DNA of 64,000 nt, taken from NCBI RefSeq assembly GCF_000739935.1, contig NZ_BBJU01000014.1, positions 186,001 to 250,000 of the forward strand, given 5' to 3'. Positions within the stretch are counted from its first letter, which is position 1. Every line of letters starts with the position of its first letter. The notes beneath the pieces are model-generated. The model was not told the origin of the DNA and searched no databases. It was given only the letters and a program-made list of their open reading frames with translations. This DNA is from Agrobacterium rubi TR3 = NBRC 13261 (lineage in GTDB: Bacteria; Pseudomonadota; Alphaproteobacteria; Rhizobiales; Rhizobiaceae). Shown here piece after piece: positions 30,697-39,999 of the stretch. Both the position numbers and the translations under genes were made by a program.

Positions 30697-31770
30697 ATGC
30701 TATTTGATCTCCCAGACCCCGACACCCTCTATGCAGCTCTACTTGCACGAAATGAATGTTTCGATGGGCAAGCCTTCGTGTGTGTCTCATCCACCGGCGT
30801 TTTTTGCCGTCTGACGTGTCCTGCTCGTAAGCCGAAGCGGGAGAATTGTACATTTTATCCAACGATCGGCGAATGCATTGAGGCTGGCTTTCGCCCCTGC
30901 AAGCGTTGCCATCCTCTTCAGGCGGCTGCACTAGCCGATCCCGCGATTGCCGCCCTCTTACATGCTCTGGACACGCGGCCGAACCTCCGTTGGTCTGAAG
31001 ACCACGTGATCAGGCTTGGTTATGACCCTTCAACCATTCGGCGAAGCTTTAGACGTCAATTTGGAATGACATTCCTGGAAATGGCGCGTCAACGGCGCCT
31101 CCGCGAGGGGTTCAAGACTCTGGCTGTCGGCGGAAAAGTCATCACGGCTCAGCATGAGGCCAGCTTTGAATCTGCCAGCGCATTTCGCGCCGCTTTTGCT
31201 CGTCTGCTCGGCCAATCTCCATCTGAGTTGCGATCGGATAAGCTGCTGCAGGCAACATGGATACCGACGCCGCTCGGCGACATGATCGCCGTCAGTAGTC
31301 GAAGCCATCTTCATCTTTTGGAATTCGTGGATCGAAAAGGCCTCCCTGCGGAGCTTACGAGATTGCAGCAAACCTCCAAGGAGGGAATCGGTATCGGCTG
31401 CATGCCTCCCTCAGAGCAAGCTGCGGCGGAACTCATTGAGTATTTTGCTGCCCGTTGCGACAGGTTTTCAACACCACTAGCGGTGCCTGCCAGCCCTTTT
31501 ACTCAACGAGTATGGGATGCGTTGCGCGAGATACCGGCTGGCGAAACCCGAAGCTATTCTGAAATTGCCCGCCAAATCGGTCGCCCAACGGCAATTCGGG
31601 CGGTGGCACGTGCCAACGGTGCCAACCAAATCGCGCTGATGATTCCTTGCCATAGAGTCATTGGAGCAGATGGATCTCTGACCGGATATGGCGGCGGCCT
31701 TTGGCGTAAACAGCGGCTGATCGAAATCGAACGACAACTCAAAATATTAAACAAGGAACACGTTGAGTGA
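30697..31770 (+). CDS. ada: Ada: methylated-DNA repair protein and adaptive-response activator
   Basis: Bifunctional 357-aa protein that removes methyl groups from DNA and, once methylated, activates alkylation-repair genes. The N-terminal zinc site has cysteines 37, 41, 68 and 71 (CRLTCPAR; CKRCHP), with Cys37 as the phosphotriester methyl acceptor. The AraC-type helix-turn-helix covers about 90-185. The C-terminal methyltransferase domain has the acceptor Cys in IPCHRVIG near 317 and GYGGGLWRKQ after it. The next gene starts inside its stop (GTGA), an unusual partner for ada. Confidence 0.95.
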   Translation: MLFDLPDPDTLYAALLARNECFDGQAFVCVSSTGVFCRLTCPARKPKRENCTFYPTIGECIEAGFRPCKRCHPLQAAALADPAIAALLHALDTRPNLRWSEDHVIRLGYDPSTIRRSFRRQFGMTFLEMARQRRLREGFKTLAVGGKVITAQHEASFESASAFRAAFARLLGQSPSELRSDKLLQATWIPTPLGDMIAVSSRSHLHLLEFVDRKGLPAELTRLQQTSKEGIGIGCMPPSEQAAAELIEYFAARCDRFSTPLAVPASPFTQRVWDALREIPAGETRSYSEIARQIGRPTAIRAVARANGANQIALMIPCHRVIGADGSLTGYGGGLWRKQRLIEIERQLKILNKEHVE

Positions 31771-32531
31771 CATCCCAAATCGAAAATGCCCAGTATTTCC
31801 GAAGCCTACATACGCCTCAAGCCCCGCTATTTCTGTACAATATCTGGGATGCTGGGAGCGCAAAGGCCGTTGAACGCGCTGGTGCAATGGCTGTTGCGAC
31901 CAGTAGCTGGTCCATGGCTGCTGCTCAAGGTTATGCAGATGGCGAACAGCTTCCTTTCGAGGATATGCTGGCAGTCGTCACGAGGATAGCAAAATCGGTG
32001 AACGTGCCTGTCACCGTCGATTTTGAGAGTGGATACGCCTCCGATCCTGAGACCGTCGAACAAAACGTCCGCAAATTACTAGAACTCGGCATTGTCGGAT
32101 TCAATTTTGAGGACCAGATCGTGGGTGGAACCGGTCTTTATAGTATTGATGATCAGGTCTCTCGGATACGTGCTGCTCGCCGAGCTGCCGACTCTTCAGG
32201 CGTTCCAGCGTTCATCAATGCCCGGACGGACGTTTTTTTAAAGGTTGATCAGGCAACCGCGCACGCTCATTTAATCGAGGAAGCTCTTGTCCGCGAGAAA
32301 GCATATACATTGGCTGGTGCTGACGGCTTTTTCGTCCCTGGACTGATAGATACAGTGTTAATCCATCAGGTCTGTGAAGCAGCAACATTGCCCGTAAACA
32401 TCATGACGGCAGTAAGCGACCTTAAAGCGAGTGAACTATCAGCGTTGGGTGTCGCTCGCATCAGCTTAGGATCGGCACCATATGTCACTCTCATGTCAAC
32501 CATTGAAAAAGAAGCAAGCGCACTCCTGTAA
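31767..32531 (+). CDS. Isocitrate lyase/PEP mutase-family protein
   Basis: TIM-barrel protein of 254 aa from the ICL/PEP mutase superfamily, which cleaves or rearranges C-C or C-P bonds next to a carboxylate. Signatures are YNIWDAGSAKAVERAG near 24, VTVDFESGYA near 92 (metal/substrate Asp), FEDQIVGG near 116 and NARTDVF near 152. The catalytic loop lacks the KKCG(H) of true isocitrate lyase, so it is a lyase of unknown substrate. The GTG start at 31767 overlaps the ada stop, so it is translated with ada; a link with alkylation response is possible but unproven. Confidence 0.85.
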   Translation: MTSQIENAQYFRSLHTPQAPLFLYNIWDAGSAKAVERAGAMAVATSSWSMAAAQGYADGEQLPFEDMLAVVTRIAKSVNVPVTVDFESGYASDPETVEQNVRKLLELGIVGFNFEDQIVGGTGLYSIDDQVSRIRAARRAADSSGVPAFINARTDVFLKVDQATAHAHLIEEALVREKAYTLAGADGFFVPGLIDTVLIHQVCEAATLPVNIMTAVSDLKASELSALGVARISLGSAPYVTLMSTIEKEASALL

Positions 32532-32601
32532 TTTGAACGACCGTGCCAGGCTGTAACATATGCCCGTACCCCTTTAATGTCAGGGCCGTAAAATGTCCGC
32601 T

Positions 32602-33258
32602 TCATGGAATCATTCGTCGCCTCAGCGTCACAGCTACGGCGTGCTCGATGGTTTCCACCTCCATCTTGCGACAGATAGCCTCGACCAGATAGTTGATCGT
32701 TCGGCTGGTCAGCGCCATTGTCGTGCCAATGCTCTCGAAACTGTGGCCTTCCATAGCCAATGACATCACCTGTTTTTCAAGCATGGACAAAGGCTGTCTT
32801 TTTTGTACTCCGTTCCCGACAAGGATGGTCAGGCGGGCATGGGCGTGGAACATCAGAACGTTCAATCGTTCGATATCATCGACGTCGAGATGGGGCCTGT
32901 CACCTGCAAATCCGATGAGCCGGGGCGCTCCTGAAATTCCCAGAGCGGGAAACGTTGCTCCGCGCACCATGCGAGCTCCGCGAAACACGGCGGCGGCATC
33001 TGGTGTTATGCAATCATGGGACTCGATTTCCGCCATGTCCCACAACTCAGGCCCGAGACTGCCCGGAGACTGAATGAAGATCGACGCATAATAAGCGAGG
33101 CATTCGTCCAGTTCATAAAACAGGGAGGCCGCGATATTGGAGGGAAAGAGAAAAGAGATCGGCTCTTTTTCCTCCAGACGCGATGTGTCGAGGACGTAAT
33201 AGCATCGAAAATCGAACAGCTGCTGTATCTCGGCCAGAACACAGCCCACCTCTTCCAC
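32602..33258 (-). CDS. LuxR-family transcriptional regulator (N-terminus uncertain)
   Basis: Regulator of 218 aa with an N-terminal autoinducer-binding-like domain (about 1-140) and a LuxR helix-turn-helix (about 155-215: LSMLEKQVMSLAMEGHSFESIG...TSRTINYLVEAICRKMEV). The GTG start at 33258 is the only usual start codon in frame. Yet family-like sequence (SQDLLIRLQKTTTVEEVG) continues 20 codons upstream to an in-frame TGA, and further upstream sequence continues in another phase, meeting at an AAAATTT run near 33300. Either the gene uses a short start or one base has been lost. No LuxI synthase is nearby. Ligand and targets unknown. Confidence 0.75.
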   Translation of the reverse strand: MEEVGCVLAEIQQLFDFRCYYVLDTSRLEEKEPISFLFPSNIAASLFYELDECLAYYASIFIQSPGSLGPELWDMAEIESHDCITPDAAAVFRGARMVRGATFPALGISGAPRLIGFAGDRPHLDVDDIERLNVLMFHAHARLTILVGNGVQKRQPLSMLEKQVMSLAMEGHSFESIGTTMALTSRTINYLVEAICRKMEVETIEHAVAVTLRRRMIP

Positions 33259-33414
33259 TGTGGTGGTTTTTTGCAGCCTGATGAGCAGGTCCTGAGAAAT
33301 TTTGGCGCCTCTGGATCAAGAGAATGGCCGTCCGTTCTATCACGGTCCGGCTCAGCGGTCAGCACTATGAGGTGGTCTTGCTTTGATGCAGCCTATTGGT
33401 GCGCGCGAGGCCTG

Positions 33415-36012
33415 TCAATTTTCACTGTCGAGCATTTCACGCACGGCGACAGCCAGTTGCTTTAGTGAAAACGGCTTTGGCAGGAAGCCGAACTTGGCGT
33501 CGGCTGGCAGATTCTTGGCAAACGCATCCTCGGCATAACCGGACACGAAGATGAACTTCATATCGGGATAGGTCTTGCGAAGCTCCCGTAGCAGGGACGG
33601 GCCATCCATCTCAGGCATGACCACATCTGAAACGACGATATCGACCTTGCCGTCCAACTCCTCCAGCACCTCCAGTGCCTCCGTGCCGGAGCCTGCCTCG
33701 TGAACCGTATAGCCGCGCGTTTCCAGCATGCGCTTGCCGCCACGGCGCACGGCCTCTTCGTCTTCCACCAGAAGAACGACTGCGGATTTGCCGGTCAGAT
33801 CGAGCGGCTCGTCTTTGGCTGCTGCGTCCTTGGCGGCGGCAGCTGCGACAGCCTCTTTCAGCGCCTCTCCTTCGAGCGGTGCAACCACTTCCACGATGTG
33901 GCGCGGCAGGAAGATGCGAAAAGCGGTTCCCTTGCCCACTTCCGAATCCGGATAGATATAGCCGCCGGACTGCTTGACGATGCCGTAGACCATCGACAGG
34001 CCGAGGCCGGTACCCTTGCCGACTTCCTTGGTGGTAAAGAAGGGTTCGAAAATCTTGTCCATGATCTCAGGCGGAATGCCGGTGCCGGTGTCTGCGACCT
34101 CGATCATGACCAGATCTTCCGTGGGAAGGTCGGCACGCCCAAGCGCGAAGACGTCGTCGGCCGTCATGTTGCGGGTGATGATCTTGATCTTGCCGCCTTG
34201 CGGCATGGCATCGCGCGCGTTGACGCACAGGTTGATCAACACCTGTTCAAACTGCGATAGATCGGTCTTCACAGGCCACAGGTCACGACCATAGTCCACG
34301 TCGAGCTTGACGTTGGTGCCTGAAATCAAGCGATCGACCAGCATCCGCAGATCGCCGATGACATCGGTGAGGTTCAACACGGCCGGGCGCATGGTCTGCT
34401 TGCGCGAAAAGGCCAGCAACTGCCGCACGAGAACAGCGGCGCGGTTGGCGTTGCGCTTGATTTCCATCAGGTCGGCAAAGCTGGCATCGGCAGGACGTGC
34501 CTGAAGCAGCAAATGGTCGGACGACAGCAGAATGGCGGTCAGCACATTGTTGAAGTCATGCGCAATACCGCCAGCCAGCGTGCCCACAGCATTCATCTTC
34601 TGCGTTTGCGCCATCTGCGTTTCGAGCGCTTTCTGCTCTGTCACCTCGATGGCGTAGACGATGGCGACCTCTTCCGGCGCCTCGTCATCCTGATCGATCA
34701 CAGCGTGAACATAGAAGCGGAAATGTCGCGCCTCATCGGTCGGGTGGCGCGAATCAAATGGCGGGATATCGCCTTGGCGATCTTTCGCCGCATTGATGGC
34801 CTCCAGCAGCTTCGGCTTGTCATTATCGAGCAGAACGGCATCGAGAACCACACCATTATCGATATCATCGCGCCCGACGACGCCCGAAAACAATTTCAGG
34901 AACGGCGCGTTGGTGCGCAAGATCCGCCCGTCACCATCCAGAGACGCAATCGCCATCGGTGTGTTGTTGAAGAAGCGCGTAAACCGCATGGCCGACGCGG
35001 ACTCGGCATTTTCCTTGCCCTTGGCGCGCATCAGCACGATGGTGCGGCTTTCGCCTGGCGCACCGTCACGCGCGGCGGTAACCTCATGCACCAAACGGGC
35101 CGGCATGCTTTGACCGTTGACGCGACGCATATCCAGATCGAGCATTTCCGTACGCTTGGCACCGGCCTGCGGCTGGACGGATTCGATGAGCGCCATGCCC
35201 TCGCCCGCAACGATATCCGAGACCGTCAGCGAACCGGGTGAAAACTGCGCCAAATCGATCCCCAGCCACTGCGACAGCGTGGCGTTGAGATAAACGATCT
35301 CGCCTTTCTTACCCGCAGAAAAGAAACCCGCAGGCGCGTGGTCGAGGTAGTCGATGGCGTTTTGCAGTTCGCGGAAAAACCGTTCCTGATCTTCTCGCTC
35401 GGTGGTGATATCGGCAATCTGGAAGACGTGGAGGTCGTTACCGCTGGCATCTTTCAGCAAACGCGCCTTCAGGCGGTACCAGTGCGGACCGGACTGCGAT
35501 GGCGCGGAACTCAACGGCTTCAGCAGACGAAACTCTTCGTAACCGTCTTTACCATCGCGCAGACCGTTGATGAGACGATAGAGAGCCTCTGTGGACTCAC
35601 GGTCCCGAGACAGCAGCGTTTCGAGGCTTTGAATTTCGGTTGCCTTGGTTGCGCCGGTCATCTCGCAATAGGTGGCGTTGGCATAGACCAGCCGCCCTTT
35701 CGGATCGGTGATCAGCGTGCCATCCGGGTTGGACGACAGAAACCGCCGCGCCATTCCATCGGATTGGGATTGCGGCATGACCTCGATGAAGCCGATGGCC
35801 GACGACACCAGAAAGAAAATACCCAGCATCGCCAGAATACCGAGAATGCCGAGCACGACCTCGTTTTCCAGCGAATTCTTGAAATAGACGAAACCGACGG
35901 CGGCAGCGACGAGAACGAGGGCGAGGAGCAATATCCGCAAAAGGGTGCCGGACCTGGCCCGCCTGTCCACCAACGGGAAGTCATTGTCGCTGGCTTGGCT
36001 CACCTTGGTCAT
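33415..36012 (-). CDS. cckA: Cell-cycle hybrid histidine kinase CckA
   Basis: Essential hybrid kinase/phosphatase of the alphaproteobacterial cell-cycle circuit, which phosphorylates CtrA and CpdR through ChpT. It has 865 aa. Two membrane helices lie near 25-75. PAS domains follow (about 85-440; N-terminal [21 protein letters not shown]), then the dimerisation helix [17 protein letters not shown] with phospho-His near 483. The ATPase domain has [22 protein letters not shown] and [18 protein letters not shown]. The C-terminal receiver has its phospho-Asp in [11 protein letters not shown] near 795. An Ala/Lys/Asp linker joins kinase and receiver. Confidence 0.95.
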   Translation of the reverse strand: MTKVSQASDNDFPLVDRRARSGTLLRILLLALVLVAAAVGFVYFKNSLENEVVLGILGILAMLGIFFLVSSAIGFIEVMPQSQSDGMARRFLSSNPDGTLITDPKGRLVYANATYCEMTGATKATEIQSLETLLSRDRESTEALYRLINGLRDGKDGYEEFRLLKPLSSAPSQSGPHWYRLKARLLKDASGNDLHVFQIADITTEREDQERFFRELQNAIDYLDHAPAGFFSAGKKGEIVYLNATLSQWLGIDLAQFSPGSLTVSDIVAGEGMALIESVQPQAGAKRTEMLDLDMRRVNGQSMPARLVHEVTAARDGAPGESRTIVLMRAKGKENAESASAMRFTRFFNNTPMAIASLDGDGRILRTNAPFLKLFSGVVGRDDIDNGVVLDAVLLDNDKPKLLEAINAAKDRQGDIPPFDSRHPTDEARHFRFYVHAVIDQDDEAPEEVAIVYAIEVTEQKALETQMAQTQKMNAVGTLAGGIAHDFNNVLTAILLSSDHLLLQARPADASFADLMEIKRNANRAAVLVRQLLAFSRKQTMRPAVLNLTDVIGDLRMLVDRLISGTNVKLDVDYGRDLWPVKTDLSQFEQVLINLCVNARDAMPQGGKIKIITRNMTADDVFALGRADLPTEDLVMIEVADTGTGIPPEIMDKIFEPFFTTKEVGKGTGLGLSMVYGIVKQSGGYIYPDSEVGKGTAFRIFLPRHIVEVVAPLEGEALKEAVAAAAAKDAAAKDEPLDLTGKSAVVLLVEDEEAVRRGGKRMLETRGYTVHEAGSGTEALEVLEELDGKVDIVVSDVVMPEMDGPSLLRELRKTYPDMKFIFVSGYAEDAFAKNLPADAKFGFLPKPFSLKQLAVAVREMLDSEN

Positions 36013-36367
36013 TGAGGCTCTAACCCTTGCAGTTTAGCCGATCCCTGTGCATTCGAAGGCAAAACCTCGAACGGAATCGCTTTTGTCTTTCCCTTGTAGC
36101 AATTTGCAGAAATATCAAAAAGCTCCGTTACGCCATAAACCTTTGCCAATACACAAAGAATACGGCTGTTTGAGCGCGATATCGTGCTCGGCGTGGCACC
36201 TTTGCCACGTCAGAACGTTGTTGGCAGGATGACGCACAGCATTTTCGTGTCGTCCGCAGGATAAAAACTTGTACTCGGCGCAAAAAAATCGTCTTTTCGC
36301 GTCAAACTTCTTGAAAAAACGAGATGCGGCAATCATTTGCCCGGCAAAAGACTGAGGGACTGGCTCG
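36013..36367. other. 355-bp divergent control region of cckA and the FliO-like gene
   Basis: A/T-richer than the flanks, without ORFs of coding character. I looked for a full CtrA site (TTAA-N7-TTAA) and saw none. Promoters for both divergent genes must lie here, but I cannot place them with confidence. Confidence 0.5.
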
Positions 36368-37606
36368 ATGATGGACGAATTGATCGGCACATATGGCAAC
36401 AACCTGATCGTTGCGGTCGTGGGTGTCGGCGTTGCACTTTTGGCGCTGGCCGTAGTCTTGTGGATCATCCGCAGACGTGGCGGCTCCTCTCCCTTCATAC
36501 GCGGCGGCAAAAACCGCCAGCCGCGTTTGCAGGTTCTGGATGCGACAGCCGTGGATACCCGTCGTCGGCTGGTTCTGGTCCGTCGCGACAATGTCGAGCA
36601 TCTGGTGATGATCGGCGGTCCCACCGATATCGTCATCGAAAGCGGCATCGGCGCCATCCCTTTCATGAAAGACGTTCGCGAGCCACAGAACGAAGCGCTG
36701 GAAGCGCCAGCACGTGAAAAAGCCATCGCCTCTGAGCGCCCCCGTGCTCTTGCTGCGACCCGTGAGGAGGCCCGCCCCTCGACGCCGATTCCGCCCGCGG
36801 CAACCGCACCCCAGCCGGTATCACGGCCTGCACCTGTCGCAACACCTGTGCCCCAGCCAACGCCACCCGTCGCCCAGCCTGCTCCACCCGTGTCTGCAAG
36901 GCCGGCACCAGTACCAGCACCCGCCCCAGCGCCGAGACAGCCAGCGCCCGTTGCACCGCCTGTCGCCGCTGCCGCACCGACACAGCCTGCGCCACGCCCC
37001 ACGCCTCCTCCAGTGCCGTCGCCAGCCCCTGAGATCGCATCTGCGCCCAAGGCAATCGCCAAGGAGCCTGTTGTCGCGCCTCTCGCACCCGCCGTGGTGC
37101 CTGCGGTCACTGCGGCCTCTCTTGCCGTTGAACCCGTCGAAAAGCCCAATCCTCCAGCACCTACCGTTCAAGAACGCCCTGTTGCGCCGCCACCTGTCAC
37201 ACCTGCACCGGCGATCGAGCCGGAGCCTGCATTCCAAGCGCCCTTCGTTGATCAGAACAATGCGGTCGATTTTCTCGATGCTGCGCGTGAGCGGGTCTTG
37301 CCGACTTACCGCAATGAGACACCAATCACCGCCGCCGCAAGCCCGGCAAAACCCGTGCCGCTCGCACCTGATGAAAACGGCGCTGTTTTCGGTGACCAGT
37401 TGACCAGTGATTTCGAGAGTTTCCTGGAAGCGGAGATCGCCAAGAACAATGCCGCCAACACACCCGACGTCAGCCTGGAGCCCGCAAGCGAAAAAGCGCC
37501 TGCAGAACGTGTTTCTCCGCCCTCGACTGGCAACGCCGCAGATGACAATGTCCAGAAGGAAATGGCGCGGATTTTTGGAGAAATGTCCGTCACCCGCGAC
37601 AAGTAA
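36368..37606 (+). CDS. FliO-like membrane protein with long Pro/Ala-rich tail
   Basis: Protein of 412 aa. The N-terminus has one membrane helix (about 13-34), then a basic stretch and a short beta domain (about 50-95: LQVLDATAVDTRRRLVLVRRDNVEHLVMIGG) of the kind seen in FliO, a flagellar export accessory protein. From about 115 to 300 it is a low-complexity run of Pro, Ala and Val; a more ordered acidic segment follows (VDFLDAARERVLP; FESFLEAEI). FliO proteins are usually 100-150 aa, so this is about three times longer. Other flagellar genes are absent, so the flagellar role is uncertain. Called hypothetical/FliO-like; start ATG 36368. Confidence 0.72.
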   Translation: MMDELIGTYGNNLIVAVVGVGVALLALAVVLWIIRRRGGSSPFIRGGKNRQPRLQVLDATAVDTRRRLVLVRRDNVEHLVMIGGPTDIVIESGIGAIPFMKDVREPQNEALEAPAREKAIASERPRALAATREEARPSTPIPPAATAPQPVSRPAPVATPVPQPTPPVAQPAPPVSARPAPVPAPAPAPRQPAPVAPPVAAAAPTQPAPRPTPPPVPSPAPEIASAPKAIAKEPVVAPLAPAVVPAVTAASLAVEPVEKPNPPAPTVQERPVAPPPVTPAPAIEPEPAFQAPFVDQNNAVDFLDAARERVLPTYRNETPITAAASPAKPVPLAPDENGAVFGDQLTSDFESFLEAEIAKNNAANTPDVSLEPASEKAPAERVSPPSTGNAADDNVQKEMARIFGEMSVTRDK

Positions 37607-37638
37607 TTCGGACGTTTTCTGACTCGTGAAACAAACAG

Positions 37639-37667
37639 ACCCGCTGATATGTCGGCGGGTTTTCTTT
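37639..37667 (+). terminator. Rho-independent terminator after the FliO-like gene
   Basis: ACCCGC (37639-37644) and GCGGGT (37655-37660) pair around a 10-base loop and are followed by TTTCTTTT. It lies 33 bases after the stop. Confidence 0.75.
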
Positions 37668-37743
37668 TGGTATCACGCTTCCCATGATTGCGCCGTCCGA
37701 TAGACTCTGATCAATCTCGATTTTCAGCACGGATGGTGATCGC

Positions 37744-38682
37744 ATGACTTCCCCTCTTCCAAGCTCTGACGCCTTGAAGGGCATGCTGATCATGGCGGCC
37801 TGCATGATCGTGCTGCCGGTCATGGACGCGATTGCGAAATATATGGCGACCAGCGAAGGCATGTCGCCAGCACAGGTGACGTTCTATCGCTTCTTTTTCC
37901 AGCTCGTCTGCACCCTGCCCCTGTTGCTGATCATGTCGCCGAGAGCGCTGCTGTCCGCCAAGCGCCCATGGCTCAATCTGCTGCGCGGCGTCTTGCATGC
38001 CGCAGCCAGCCTGGCCTTCTTTGCGGCCGTCAAATACATGCCGCTGGCGGATGTCTTCGCGATCTATTTTGTCGAGCCGTTTCTCCTGACCATGATGTCT
38101 GCGCTGTTTCTGGGCGAGAAAGTCGGCTGGATGCGTTGGAGCGCTATAGCCGTTGGCTTCATCGGCGCCATGATCGTGATACAGCCGAGCTTCGAGGTCT
38201 TTGGTTGGACCTCGCTCCTGCCCGTCGCCTGCGCCTTTCTCTTTACGCTCTATCTCTTCCTTAACCGCGCCATGGGAGATGCCGACAGCCCGCTCGTCAT
38301 GCAGACCATGGCGGGTATCGCGGGTACGGTGTTCATGGGCGTGACGCTGTTGATCGGCCACGGGCTGGGTGATGTGAATTTCGACATGTCCCTGCCCGGC
38401 TGGGGGCACGGCCTGGTGCTTCTCGTTCTCCTAGGCTCCATATCCGGCTACATGCATCTGCTTGTCGTCAAGGCGTTCAGGCTTGCGCCTGTTTCCCTGC
38501 TGGCTCCCTTTCAGTATTTCGAGATCATATCGGCGACCATCCTCGGCTATATCTTGTTTTCCGACTTCCCGACCGCATCGAAATGGCTGGGCATATTCAT
38601 CATCGTCGCGTCCGGCCTGTTCATCATCTGGCGCGAGCGCAGAAGCGCGCAACGGGTAGCAATCGGCGTTGCAGAAGTTTGA
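37744..38682 (+). CDS. EamA/DMT-superfamily transporter
   Basis: Ten-helix membrane protein of 312 aa with two EamA repeats (about 15-145 and 160-300). Typical DMT sequences include FYRFFFQLVCTLPLL near 45 and MPLADVFAIYFVEPFLLTMMSALFLGEKVG near 100-130, with the glutamate-containing repeat end LGEKVGWMRW. Members export metabolites such as amino acids or nucleosides; no substrate can be assigned. Stands alone between two stem-loops. Confidence 0.88.
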   Translation: MTSPLPSSDALKGMLIMAACMIVLPVMDAIAKYMATSEGMSPAQVTFYRFFFQLVCTLPLLLIMSPRALLSAKRPWLNLLRGVLHAAASLAFFAAVKYMPLADVFAIYFVEPFLLTMMSALFLGEKVGWMRWSAIAVGFIGAMIVIQPSFEVFGWTSLLPVACAFLFTLYLFLNRAMGDADSPLVMQTMAGIAGTVFMGVTLLIGHGLGDVNFDMSLPGWGHGLVLLVLLGSISGYMHLLVVKAFRLAPVSLLAPFQYFEIISATILGYILFSDFPTASKWLGIFIIVASGLFIIWRERRSAQRVAIGVAEV

Positions 38683-38765
38683 CGAATATCGCCCGCTGCC
38701 CTTGTTCCCTTCGTCAAGGTCGGGCAAAAGTCTTTGCAAATTGAGACGCACTTAAGGAGACGAAA

Positions 38766-39893
38766 ATGGATGTTCGCGCCGCAGTCGCTGTTCAGGCAGG
38801 CAAGCCACTGGAAATCATGACCGTTCAGTTGGAAGGTCCCCGCGCTGGCGAAGTGCTGATCGAGATCAAGGCAACGGGGCTATGCCACACGGACGATTTC
38901 ACGTTGTCTGGTGCTGACCCCGAAGGCCTGTTTCCGGCCATCCTCGGCCATGAAGGCGCTGGCATCGTCGTCGATGTCGGACCGGGCGTAACATCCGTCA
39001 AGAAGGGCGACCACGTCATTCCGCTCTACACGCCGGAATGCCGCGAATGCCCATCCTGCCTGTCGCGCAAGACGAACCTCTGCACCGCCATCCGCTCCAC
39101 CCAGGGTGAGGGCGTTATGCCTGACGGAACCAGCCGCTTTTCCATTGGCAAGGACAAAATCCACCACTATATGGGCTGCTCGACGTTTGCGAATTATACG
39201 GTTCTGCCGGAAATCGCAGTTGCCAAGATCAACCCTGACGCGCCGTTCGACAAGGTCTGCTACATCGGCTGTGGCGTCACGACGGGTATCGGTGCTGTCA
39301 TCAATACCGCCAAGGTTGAAATCGGCTCGACCGCCATCGTCTTCGGTCTGGGTGGTATCGGCCTCAACGTCATTCAGGGCCTGAAAATTGCCGGAGCCGA
39401 TATGATCATCGGTGTGGACCTGAACAACGACAAGAAGGCCTGGGGCGAAAAGTTCGGTATGACGCACTTCGTTAATCCGAAGGATGCGGGCGACGATATC
39501 GTGCCTTACCTCGTCAACCTGACGAAGCGCGGCGCAGACCAGATCGGCGGCGCTGACTATACATTCGATTGCACCGGCAATACCAAGGTCATGCGCCAGG
39601 CGCTGGAATCCTCGCATCGCGGCTGGGGCAAGTCCGTCGTCATCGGAGTAGCAGGTGCCGGCCAGGAAATCTCCACCCGCCCCTTCCAGCTCGTCACCGG
39701 TCGCACCTGGATGGGCACCGCCTTCGGCGGCGCACGCGGCCGCACGGACGTGCCGAAGATCGTGGACTGGTACATGGAAGGCAAAATCCAGATCGACCCG
39801 ATGATCACCCACACCATGCCGCTGGAAGACATCAACCATGGCTTTGAGATGATGCATTCGGGTGAAAGCATTCGTGGCGTCGTGGTTTATTGA
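38766..39893 (+). CDS. frmA: S-(hydroxymethyl)glutathione dehydrogenase / class III alcohol dehydrogenase
   Basis: Zinc NAD-dependent dehydrogenase of 375 aa that oxidises S-hydroxymethylglutathione (formaldehyde detoxification) and can reduce S-nitrosoglutathione. Features are catalytic zinc ligands in GLCHTDD (about 37-43) and GHEGAG (about 64-69), structural zinc cysteines in CRECPSCLSRKTNLC (about 93-107), and the NAD fold VFGLGGIGLNVIQG near 190-205. The class III hallmark TRSxxxGxxxR-like region is represented by IRSTQGEGVMPDGTSRF. ATG at 38766 follows AAGGAGACG. Symbol also written adhC. Confidence 0.94.
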   Translation: MDVRAAVAVQAGKPLEIMTVQLEGPRAGEVLIEIKATGLCHTDDFTLSGADPEGLFPAILGHEGAGIVVDVGPGVTSVKKGDHVIPLYTPECRECPSCLSRKTNLCTAIRSTQGEGVMPDGTSRFSIGKDKIHHYMGCSTFANYTVLPEIAVAKINPDAPFDKVCYIGCGVTTGIGAVINTAKVEIGSTAIVFGLGGIGLNVIQGLKIAGADMIIGVDLNNDKKAWGEKFGMTHFVNPKDAGDDIVPYLVNLTKRGADQIGGADYTFDCTGNTKVMRQALESSHRGWGKSVVIGVAGAGQEISTRPFQLVTGRTWMGTAFGGARGRTDVPKIVDWYMEGKIQIDPMITHTMPLEDINHGFEMMHSGESIRGVVVY

Positions 39894-39938
39894 TTGATTG
39901 ATCAATCAACACTGTCCTTCGGCGGAAGCGCCGAAGGA
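39894..39938. repeat. Palindrome plus 10-bp perfect hairpin between convergent genes
   Basis: Immediately after the dehydrogenase stop stands the 16-bp perfect palindrome TTGATTGATCAATCAA (39894-39909). Five bases on, TCCTTCGGCG (39915-39924) and CGCCGAAGGA (39929-39938) form a perfect stem with a GAAG loop. No T-run follows in either direction, so it is a poor intrinsic terminator; it may protect mRNA ends or act with Rho. Confidence 0.6.
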
Positions 39939-39999
39939 CCTTGGCATTGAGACCAGCCGATGAGGGCGGTCCCAGGCCAGCATTCAAGGCGATTTAGAG

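Noticed and set aside
33280-33310. Programmed -1 frameshift in the LuxR gene at AAAATTT
   Set aside because: The run is not aligned as a classical slippery heptamer in the upstream phase and no following RNA structure is evident; mutation, error or a simple short start is more likely.
36115-37149. 344-codon Gly-rich minus-strand frame
   Set aside because: Reverse reading of the Pro/Ala-coding repeat (CCx/GCx codons give GGx/GCx), so the glycine-rich look is an artefact.
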